Position numbers and translations under genes: made by a program. The notes under the pieces are model-generated. The model saw only the letters and a list, made by a program, of their open reading frames with translations, was not told the origin of the DNA and made no database searches. Shown here in pieces: positions 35,220 through 44,599 of a stretch of DNA of 64,000 nucleotides. The DNA lies in the NCBI RefSeq assembly GCF_000090795.2, contig NW_003546290.1, positions 219,350 to 283,349 of the forward strand, in the 5' to 3' direction. The stretch comes from Amphimedon queenslandica (lineage: Eukaryota; Porifera; Demospongiae; Haplosclerida; Niphatidae). Each line of letters opens with the position of its first letter. The stretch's first letter is position 1.

Positions 35220-35817
35220 ATGTCAGTGTGTCACTAAGTCCAATGCAAGATTAATAATGATTATTATTTTCATGATTCATACATTAAATTGCTATGCAAA
35301 TATTATAGACAATGGTATATGTGTACTTTATACATTTCATTCTGAGTTCAGACTTACATCAATGATTAAAATTTAGAGTTGAACATACGCATAAATAGTA
35401 TATAAATCCATAAGCATGATAATTCATTATGATATTAAGAGCAGTAAAAGCAGTGTAACACATAATGCATAAGTACAAACACAATGCACTTTTGTTTAAT
35501 GCCATTGCCATCATACCCTACTATATGCATTTTATATAAGTCTTGTCCATAATTTTTATTATGAATTTTATACATGTGTAATTTCATGCCTACATACTGT
35601 AATACCTTAATTATACTTTAGTTCCAGCTCTAGCACACCCCACTTACTGTAGGTCTACATGTAGTATTGTAATTTTCAGGAGTAGACTACATGTATGAGG
35701 CCATTTATTGATACATCATTTGATTAGGAGGTACTGGTAAGTATATAAGGTTCAGAATGAAATTGAAGTCCTTGCTAAAGCAGTGCTAAATGAAAGTATT
35801 ACAACTGTAAATTCATT

Positions 35818-36020
35818 CTTAAGTGTTTTTTCCATTAAGATCAATGTAAAACAGAAAATCCTCATGCATGATGCATGTAATTGTTTACTGATTTAGGCAA
35901 AATTTAGTCATGAATTGCTTAAGTGTTTCTTCCATTAAGATCAATGTAAGACAGAAAATCCTCATGCATGATGCATGTAATTGTTTACTGATTTAGGCAA
36001 AATTTAGTCATGAATTGCTT
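35818..36020. repeat. Tandem duplication, two 100-base units
   Basis: Two adjacent copies beginning CTTAAGTGTTT and ending GTCATGAATTG differ at about two positions, with exact 100-base spacing. The segment lies between the beta-helix gene and SELENOF; the remaining 35220-36582 DNA shows no exon that I can support. Confidence 0.9.
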
Positions 36021-36582
36021 AGCTTAGGTAGTTGGGTTCTAGAGATAAGAATCTTTCCGCACATATATTATAGATAAGGAACATACAGTACAGTAGAAGC
36101 ATTATGTATGCAAAGTAATGAAATTCTCACTAACAATGGCAAAATTTATTATCATACAAGGAGAATTAGTAGACATTGTTGGCATATTAAAGATACACGT
36201 ACATGCATGGAATTGATCATTGATGTAAGTACAGTACTGTGCATGTGTTATGTGCAATATTAATGTTTAAGTGGTTACTTTTTGATGGTAATTCTTCTGC
36301 CTTTCATTTACAATGTCACTAAAATTGTTCTTGGCAGATATCAAAAAGATCCAGTCATTCCAGTGTAGCTCATCTCTCTATGGGAAAAGTTCAAGTAAAG
36401 AAATTAATGCTGTAGTAACTAGAATCTAAAATAAAATATAATAGTATTGACTAGTGATAGTCAATATTGCATTCACATTTAGAATAAAAGGAGAAAATTG
36501 ATACAAAAGAGTATTTCTCTGTTTACAATTTTAAGAGCCATAAGTCATAAATGAATAAAGGCGTGGCCTACTGGCCTTTAGC

Positions 36583-38050
36583 ATGGCTACGACAATTGGC
36601 GTCCTTGTGGCATTGACCTCCCTGTTATCTGTGCTATTAGGAGCCTTAGCTGATGGAATTGGAACAGATTGTTCTCTGAAAGGTTTTGGATCGAGCCTTC
36701 TGTGTAGTTCTTGTGATGAATTAAAGCGTTTTGAATTATCAGAATTGAGAGATGAATGCCTTAAGTGTTGTCAGAAGACTGGTAGCAACAATGAACAAGT
36801 TAGTGATGTTCACTCTGTAGGCATTGTGCGAGAGAATATATGATATATATAACCAATGATCATTTTAACTGTTTGGGTAGATCTATACATATACATATAC
36901 ATCATATACATATACATATACATACATATACATCGTCTGATAACAAAAACGAGGGGTCCGAAACGGCCTCCAAAAGTGTACCAGATTTAAAATCCACTCA
37001 AATTTTGACTGGATTTTTGGATTCTTGTTGGATTTTTTGGATTTTTTGATCATATAACATTAATAAGTAGTATCCACCATGTTATTAAAGTTAACTAACC
37101 ACTAGTTATCTTAGTTAACTATTAATAATGGTTAGTTAACTATTAATAATGGTCAATTAACTATTAAAAACTACCAATCATTTAATAATAGCAGTTAATT
37201 AACTATTTTTAATGGTTAATTAATCATAGACAGTAAATCTTTGAATATTGTGACTGGATTTCCTTGGATTTTTTTGGATTACTGATTGGATTTTTGGATT
37301 ATTGCAAGGATTTTCTGGATTACTGGTGGATTTCTGTGGATTATTGGATTTTTATTGGATTATTGGATTCTTTTACTGGATTTTTTGATTTTTTGGAAAC
37401 TGTACCAGATTTTTTTTCGTTGCGGACCCCTCGAACAAAAATGATTGAGAGAGGATGACATAGGCAGCCCTCACGGTCCCACCCATAATTTTTACATTCT
37501 GGTTTTGATCTTGTGCCTACTTGGAAAGGGCTAATGGATTGTATGATTATAGCATTTTTTATGTCACACTTTGCATTGTGTTTCGTTGTTCTTAATGCTA
37601 AATCCATTTTTGAAAACATGTGGGCAAAATAGAATAACTGTGACCATAATTTTTTCTTGTTTCAGAAATTCAGTGGTGCTATTCTTGAAGTTTGTGGATG
37701 AAAGCTTGGGAGGTTTCCTCACATACAGGGTATGTTCATGAGTTGTCGGTACCAGTGTTTATGCTATATCTTAGGGTTTGTCAAAGGCAATGCACCATCT
37801 CAGTTTCCTAGCTTAAAAATTAAGGTTTGCCCCATGTTTCAACCAGTGTTTTTTGACACAACTGTTTCATTCTTTTTAGTATATGAGAGGGGCTGATCCT
37901 ACTCTGAAACTTTTGGATGATAATCAAGCAGTTGTTGATACTTTGTCGTAAGTTTTATGTACACATGTCCATTATGTGGTTGTTTTTTACAGAATAGATA
38001 AGTGGGACTCAAACACACTTGAGGAATTCCTCAAGGAGAAGCTACAGTAA
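36583..38050 (+). CDS. SELENOF: Selenoprotein F (Sep15) with in-frame UGA, 5 exons
   Basis: The exons are 36583-36798, 37666-37729, 37775-37824, 37880-37947 and 37993-38050; all junctions are in phase, for 151 residues. The signal peptide is followed by the Cys-rich UGGT-binding region (GFGSSLLCSSCDEL, ECLKCCQ; human GFSSNLLCSSCDLL, DCRGCCQ). The thioredoxin-like part reads GAILEVCG, then TGA at 37699-37701, then KLGRFPHIQG, exactly where human has selenocysteine (EVCGUKLGRFPQVQ). It continues YMRGADPTLKLLDD and KWDSNTLEEFLKEKL. A SECIS hairpin follows in the 3' UTR. The family acts in ER glycoprotein quality control with UGGT through a Cys-Gly-Sec redox motif. A naive annotation would end the gene at the UGA. 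Intron 1 carries a transposon with an 8-bp target duplication. Confidence 0.95.
36885..36933. repeat. ATACAT microsatellite in SELENOF intron 1
   Basis: Imperfect repeats of CATATA/ATACAT, about 48 bases, immediately left of the transposon-like insertion. Confidence 0.8.
36950..37433. mobile_element. hAT-sized MITE with perfect 8-bp target duplication and internal GGATTTTT arrays
   Basis: The terminal inverted repeat is CGAGGGGTCCG, followed after a few bases by a TGTACCAGATTT motif present near both ends in the same direction. AACAAAAA flanks both ends (36942-36949 and 37434-37441). Inside are dozens of TGGATT units with short spacers and a separate array of GGTTAGTTAACTATTAATAAT-like units. 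An 8-bp duplication suggests hAT or a similar superfamily. No ORF of note. Confidence 0.85.
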
Positions 38051-38074
38051 TCTTTTGGTAGCATTTAATGTCAT

Positions 38075-38150
38075 TTAGATTAAAACAGTGATAGCATAGC
38101 CTAAAACTGTGTAATGCAGTAGGCTATGGTTTGATGATCATTTAATCTGA
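38075..38150 (+). promoter_or_regulatory. SECIS element (type II) of SELENOF
   Basis: It begins 25 bases after the stop codon. Helix I is TTAGATTAAA (38075-38084) with TTTAATCTGA (38141-38150). The non-canonical quartet is TGAT (38089-38092) with TGAT (38132-38135), fitting UGAN/KGAW. Helix II pairs CATAGCCTA with TAGGCTATG. The apical internal loop begins AAA at 38104-38106, about 11 bases above the quartet, followed by a CTG/CAG mini-stem, which makes it type II. The base preceding UGA is G and not the common A. Confidence 0.92.
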
Positions 38151-38414
38151 TGATGTTGAGTTGCTGCTTCTAAATATAGATATTTCAATTGTCAATTTAT
38201 TATCATCAAAATTAATTACAACAATGCACATACTATTGTTCACCAGCCAGTGACTATAGATATGCATAATATAGAAACAATATAACACACAATAATGATA
38301 AAAGAAATAAATTACTATTATTAGCATTGCTTATTAAAGTGTGAAGATAGCAAACTTAAAAATTATTCCGTCGAAGAAAATTTGTGCCATTATAATAATA
38401 TAATATAGTCAATC

Positions 38415-41400
38415 CTAACTGCGTACTTGGAATTTACCAGCTTTTGTGATATACTTTATTCCTTTGAACGGTTTATATTTCTGTTAAATTGTAAAGTTAA
38501 ATATTAATAATAATGACTTACCTCTCCATACACGTCCAACCTACTGACTCTTAGACCAGAAATTGGTGTCTGTGGTAAACGAAACTCAACCTGTTCACAA
38601 ATAAAGATTACTGTAAGTACACACATCTGTAACACTACCTCAATTGTTGGATTGCCATCTGGCACTTGCCCAGTTTGTAATGTAATCTATGTTGCGACTC
38701 AAGTATAAAAAATTAAAGTATTACTTACGTTTCCAGATATTTCCACTTTTCTATCAGTCAGCAATTTCCCCACCTATAGTACCACAGTAATAACAGTGAA
38801 ATATACTATAATAAGAATAGAAACTTACTTGCCAAACAACGCTTTTAGTAACAGGATCATAATTTGGCATGCCCACTAGCAATATCAAAACAAACATGAT
38901 GTTACAAGAGTGTAATCGTGCATGCATCCTTCCTTACATGTGCAAATAGGGTGTACATTATTGACACATTTGGGCATTGGGATAATAACCTTTACATCCT
39001 CCAACTGTATAATTTTACACAATAACAGAATCCATAGTAATTGCATGATTGCTTACAATTTTTCCTTGAGTTTGTTTGGGGCCAATTTTGACAGTAAACT
39101 TGCTTGAGCCCATCTAATAATAATTGATTTTAAAAGATATGCGTAATGTGTACAGCATATTCTTTAAAAAGAGTCTGAGGATTTATCTTTTAGGACATAA
39201 ATTCACAACTCTTGTACTAGCACATATGAACACAATAACACTTAGTATGAATTAATAAATTGACATTTATTCAACTAAGGCTCTTATTTGAGAATAGACA
39301 ATGCATTACTATATTTTTCTTTGGTTAATATGTACCTCTGAAAATATGAACTGTGGCTGCACATAAATGGGCAGGGAAAAAGAACTAAGAGAAAGAATGC
39401 ATAAGAATTAAGGTAATTAGCACTGTACATGTAGTACCTTGTGCCTGTACTACCCATTGTGTATGACAGTAGTTGAAAGGATCCATCAGGTGGTACAAAA
39501 GATATAACACGTTCAGCCTATGAATAAAAAAAATTACTGTGACCAAAATAATTACTTGATGTGTACCTCCCATCTTTTGAATCTAACACATGGATGAAAG
39601 CTCACATCCTCTACTAATCTTGAATTAGTAAATGACAAAGTAAGATCTATACAAGTACATGTAATAGGAAAATAAAAATAGAAGAATATGTACCTGGCAT
39701 TCCAGATAGCTTAGACAAAGCTTCTATCTATTTAAAGGAAAGCATAACACAATTTCTTTTACAGTACCTTACTTTGCCATGTATTTCAGCAACCACTGTG
39801 GTGCCCTGACAAATAAAGCAAATAAATGAGCCAGAGCATAATGATGAGACTTACTGTTTTGTCAATAATGGCATCAATTTCTTCAATTAGGTCAAGGAAT
39901 ATCTTTCAGTAGCATATCATGTAGTTTAATTCAAAAAAGGTGTAACTAACCTCATTAGTAGCATACTTAACTCCAGTTCTTCTCCAAGGTATATTGGAGA
40001 GCTGTCCAGTAGGTAATGTGGCACTGACCCTATACAAATGCAGTGTAAGCAAGAGACAATGCTAACTAACTGAGTTTTTCCTGTAACTGTGTTGACAACA
40101 CTGTTAGGGAGTAATCCAGGAGGTCGAATCAACTCTTTTAAAATATTTGATTCAGTTGCAAGTGGAAAGCCATTATCAACCATTTCATCTAATAGCTAAA
40201 AGAAACGTCATTACTTAAGGAAGTAGCAGATGTGCTTCTACTGCATTACATTATTGGGGCTAAAACGTCAAGGACGAACAGATGCTACAATAATTCATTC
40301 ATCAACAAAGAATGCACATCACAAAACAAACACTGAACTATATACAAAACATTCACATCATGTACATCTGTATTATATTAGTGCTTCACATAGTAAACGT
40401 AACATCACTAACATGCACATGTAGAACTATGAGGTATAGGTACACGTAAAATTATTGTTAGCTCATAGGGCAATAACCAACAACATTGCTCAGCCAAGCC
40501 CGCATTGAACTTTAGCAGCTTGATGCCAAAAATTTCTTAATCTATTGCATGTTTCTTTTCGTAGTTACTAAGTACACATATATACAAAAATGTTGTTGGA
40601 ATTGTACAAATTTGCTTAATTATGAGAAAAACTCAATTAAACTTGAATGCTATTTTAATCATACAGGTGGCTAAAATGCTTAATGACATGGCAATGTAGA
40701 ACAATACACAGTTGTACTATCATGGACTCTTGTTTCTACATGCATGTACAATCAAACACACAAGAACCACATGGTATCAAGGAATAGTACATGTACTATG
40801 TACATGCAATACATATATGTGCATATGTAGTTTAGTAGTACATGTACTATAATTGGCATACCTCATACACAATAACATAGTGTTCCTTAATCCTCTGCTC
40901 AGAGCAATCACCAAAATACTCAGTAAATATGTCAACCACACGGTGCAAAAACTCAATAATGAACAAAGGTGGTACTAATGACATAATAGAGACAAATTGA
41001 ATGTAATAAACACAATATAAAATCAGAATACCTTCATTTTGTACAACAGCTACATAGTAAATGGAAGACCGATACACAGTAATGAGGTAGTAATGGGGAG
41101 TGGTAATAACTGGAGGAATATCCTGTGGACCATTTGCCTAAAAATGCAGAAACAATTAAAGTCAGGCCCACATACACAAATTCTGATGTCAGACTGAGCA
41201 AACAGACATTTTGACGAACTGCATGTAGGACATACATGTATGTAGCTGATTATGTAAAAGGAAACTTTCTGCAAAAATGTGAACTACATGTACATGTAGT
41301 TTGCAAATTAATATACATGTTCATGTAACTATGACAATTATACTGTACACTGTAGAGTGGATAATCAGCAAGAAATTAAATATGGCAAGTTGGCAAAATA

Positions 41401-43071
41401 ATCTCATATTAATTCTTGCCAATTATTATTCTGCTATCATGTGGTATGAGATGATTAGGTAAAAAAAATTAGCCAACCAACCTACCAATTTGCTAAAATT
41501 TCCCATCACCAATAAATCTCACTATACAAATGGAGATGCATAATTACAGCCTCAAATTACATTTCAAACAATGTTCCGACAATGAGTCTGCATATCAATT
41601 GCTTAATCTGATCTGTCATTTTTATGAAACAGTTAGACAGGTTTTACCTAAGTATTTCAGCATAGTGCTCATGTGCCTTTTTTGACAAGTGGCTCAAAAA
41701 TTGGGCCTAAGACTAGTATAAGGTATTTTGGCAAAATTCTTGAGTTTTTATAATTTTTCTGATACATATACATGCTCTAACATTGTGTATTAATTTTGAG
41801 CTGATTCCAAACAAGTTTAGACTTCTTATGAATTTATTAAATTTCCTCAAAAATCAGGCAAACAATCAAAGGGTATATAGCCTTCGGTCCTTAGCCAAAC
41901 TGCATAACAAATGGCTGAGAGAGGATTCTCCATTTTTATAATCTTTTAATACATTATACATGTTCCTATGTTGTGCATAAACTTTGAGCTCATTCTGGTC
42001 AAATTTGGATTCTTCATGAATTTCAAAAGTTACTTCAAATGTCATGCACTGTATTGCAGTGTTTGTCAGCTCTGAAGCATGCTGTTTAGCTTACATGTAC
42101 TTAGTATGCTTTGTGGGAAACCCTCCTGTAAGAAATGATAATTGGTTATTATGCTGAATTGCTTTAAACACATTGTAATTAGTCTAACCCTGAATAAAGC
42201 TTGAAATAATTACAGGCATGACCAAAATCTAAAGGTCTCATAGGCCTAAAATTGTACTTTCATAGATAGCTGCTACCGTTTTTCATTCTTTTTTCAAAGA
42301 AACAAAACTACATGTACATGTAGTCATGTACCTAAAATGCCTTGGGAGATGCGATGTGTAAATGCACACAAAAACCTGTTCTCAAGGCTACACCACACTT
42401 AATACACCTGATCAGTCAATTCTAGTTGAAAGGTATTTAAATTGCTAATAAAAATGCCGCCATTTACAAGTGCATGATGTAATGTACATGTACCTATTCC
42501 ACACACATCCGGACATGATCAGAGAACCCAGGTATAATACCAAGTACATGTATGCAGTACATATACCTATACAACGATGTACAAGGATCTGCAGCATTTA
42601 TCGAATAAAATTTGCTCAAATGAATATTTGCATCTAAAATTTCAATCAATTTAGTCAATAGACCCTCCTATAAAATTCATGACTTCAAAGCCATTGGTCT
42701 CACAAGCTGAAACTCCAGGAATTTGCTCTATAAGAATCAAGACACTGGTACATGTAGACGGCTAGATGCAGCACAACTGATCAATATACAATATATGCAG
42801 TGTATTTGTAACTACAAGCCTTCAATAATTTAATATACTAGTAATTTATAATACATAGTTATAGCTAGGGCATGAAAAAGTTACAAGTGGGTGTGCCCAA
42901 CATGACAGTACCTTTCCCTGTGCTTCAAAGAAGTAATCACATACAGATCGACTGACAACAGTCTTCCAATGTTTTTCCATAAAAATCTCCCTAAAATTCA
43001 TCATATAAAATAAAAATACTAGACACAAAGACTGACCCAGAGGAGTTTATCATGAAGAGAGAGTTGAGCAT
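38415..43071 (-). CDS. AP3M: AP-3 complex subunit mu
   Basis: This is a gene of more than ten exons. It starts at 43071 with MLNSLFMINSSG (exon 43071-43037), then EIFMEKHWKTVVSRSVCDYF, like human AP3M1 DIFLEKHWKSVVSQSVCDYF. Further segments are ITTPHYYLITVYRSSIYYVA, VPPLFIIEFLHRVVDIFTEY, the linker (LLDEM)VDNGFPLATESNILKEL, GQLSNIPWRR, PDGSFQL-type and SGLRVSRLDVYGE, and the final exon KYKPFKGIKYITKAGKFQVR ending with TAG at 38415-38417. It has an N-terminal longin-like domain (~1-140) and a C-terminal MHD that binds YxxPhi sorting signals. AP-3 directs cargo to lysosome-related organelles, functionally close to VPS33A/HOPS. One intron (41.1-42.9 kb) is long and holds a hAT-like repeat. Confidence 0.94.
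41638..42127. mobile_element. hAT-like CAGGGTTT-family copy, reverse orientation
   Basis: The left edge is CAGGTTTTACCT and the right edge GGGAAACCCTCCTG. The inverse of its right half matches the left half of the 19727-20272 element (GCTTCA-GAGCTGACAA-CACT, CAAATTTGA-TTGGAAT). Located in an AP-3 mu intron. Edges are approximate. Confidence 0.55.
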
Positions 43072-43265
43072 AATTGCTTTTCTAAATAATGCCCAGAGAA
43101 GACAGAAGACTATGACTATCACGTGACTCATGTACCAACCCACGAGGGGAATCTTCGACTTCGAGACATTATCCCTCCATTCCTGACTCCTTTCTTGTTC
43201 ACTTCGAGAGACTTCGGCTCCTTCTTTTTAAGCAGAAGCTGGTTAACTTTACTCAGCTTTCCAAC
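43072..43265. promoter_or_regulatory. Divergent promoter AP-3 mu / CDC37 with HSE-like GAA/TTC units
   Basis: Only 194 bases lie between the two start codons. The CDC37-proximal part contains GAATCTTC (43149-43156), which fits the nGAAnnTTCn half of a heat-shock element, followed by more TTCGA(G)A blocks near 43160 and 43200. No TATA box is seen. Heat-shock control of an HSP90 co-chaperone is plausible, but the element is imperfect. Confidence 0.45.
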
Positions 43266-44420
43266 ATGGTTGATTATAGCAAGTGGAAGAATATTGAAGT
43301 TAGTGACGACGAAGACGACACTCATCCAAATATTGACACACCATCTCTATTCCGATGGAGACATCAGGCTCGAGTAGAAAGGACTGAGAAAGAGATAGAA
43401 GAGAAGCAACAGTTTCTTGCAAAGCAGAAAGAGAACAGAACCAAGCTGAGAGAAGCCCAAGACAAGATGAAGAAAGCGAAAGGTAACCAGGAAGAGATGT
43501 CTGCTCTCAAAAAACAAATTGATTCATTAAAAAAAGAAGAAGAAAAACTCAGAAAACAAGAGGAGGAATTAGCAAAGAAAGAGAGATTGACACCATGGAA
43601 TGTGGACACATTGTCAAAAGATGGATTTTCTCATTCATACATCAATAAGTCCCAACCGAAAAAAGAATTAACAGATGAAGAGAAACATGAACAATTGCAG
43701 AGTTTTGTGGAGCGACATGAAAAGGATATGAAGCATTATGGCATGCTAAATGACTACGAAGACAGCAATGATTACCTTCGTGATAATCCTCACTTGGTTT
43801 GTGAAGAAACAGCCAGTTTTTTGACACTTTGGTGTGTTACACTTGAAGTTGAAGAAAAGACAGCTTTAATGTGCCGTGTAGCTCACCAAACCATTGTAAT
43901 GCAGTATATACTTCAATTAGCAAAACAATTAGAACGAGACCCTCGTTCATGTGTTCCTGGATTCTTTCAGAGAATGAAAACAGCAGAAAAGCAATACACA
44001 GACGCCTTTCGAGACGAGCTTCAATCTTTCATAGAACGTGTTAAAGCTCGTGCCAAAATTCGTATTGAAGAGGCGGTTAAAAAAGTTGAAGAGGAAGAAA
44101 GGCAGAAACGTTTAGGTCCTGGTGGTCTTGATCCAGTTGAAGTGATGGATTCTCTTCCTCCTGAACTCAGGAGTTGTTTTGAAGAACGCAATATCCCAAA
44201 ATTACAGGACGTTATTTCTAAATTGCCAAAGGAAGAGGCTGCGTATCACATGAAGCGTTGCGTTGATTCTGGTTTGTGGGTAGCTGATGCAAAGTCGGCT
44301 GGACTGACTCCTGCAAGTGAAGAACTAAAGAAACACAATATAGAGGTTGATGATGAATCAAGTGATGAACATTATGAAGATATCAATAATGAAGACAAGG
44401 ATGAGCTAGGACTGGATTGA
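43266..44420 (+). CDS. CDC37: CDC37, HSP90 kinase co-chaperone
   Basis: This is a single exon of 384 residues (human 378). The N-terminus MVDYSKWKNIEVSDDEDDTH and the following NIDTPSLFRWRHQARVER are essentially invariant in animals. Ser13 in VSDDED is the conserved CK2 site needed for client binding, and the HPNI motif is present. A long charged coiled coil covers ~35-125; the middle HSP90-binding domain includes SFVERHEKDMKHYGML, HPHLVCEE-like NPHLVCEETASFLTLWC and a later GPGGLDPVEVMDSLPPEL segment. The C-terminus is acidic. It delivers protein kinases to HSP90 in the cytosol. The gene is intronless and converges on the NSP/BCAR3 gene 180 bases away. Confidence 0.97.
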   Translation: MVDYSKWKNIEVSDDEDDTHPNIDTPSLFRWRHQARVERTEKEIEEKQQFLAKQKENRTKLREAQDKMKKAKGNQEEMSALKKQIDSLKKEEEKLRKQEEELAKKERLTPWNVDTLSKDGFSHSYINKSQPKKELTDEEKHEQLQSFVERHEKDMKHYGMLNDYEDSNDYLRDNPHLVCEETASFLTLWCVTLEVEEKTALMCRVAHQTIVMQYILQLAKQLERDPRSCVPGFFQRMKTAEKQYTDAFRDELQSFIERVKARAKIRIEEAVKKVEEEERQKRLGPGGLDPVEVMDSLPPELRSCFEERNIPKLQDVISKLPKEEAAYHMKRCVDSGLWVADAKSAGLTPASEELKKHNIEVDDESSDEHYEDINNEDKDELGLD

Positions 44421-44599
44421 TAGTGGTGTTCGTTGTTATTAATCAATGGTGTGTGTGCTGTTTATTATTATTATTATTATTAAATACTTGATACCACAAT
44501 AAAATAATCAATACACAAGTTAACTATGATACACGAATGAGTAACTAGTTCACAATAATGATAATGCTTGATATTTTGCTATTTGTAATTTTGTATAAG

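Noticed and set aside
36840-37049. ORF rich in HIHIHIH
   Set aside because: It is a read-through of the ATACAT microsatellite and adjoining transposon end.
37264-37458. Repetitive ORF (FLDYW-type repeats)
   Set aside because: It is the translation of the TGGATT array inside the SELENOF intron transposon, not a gene.
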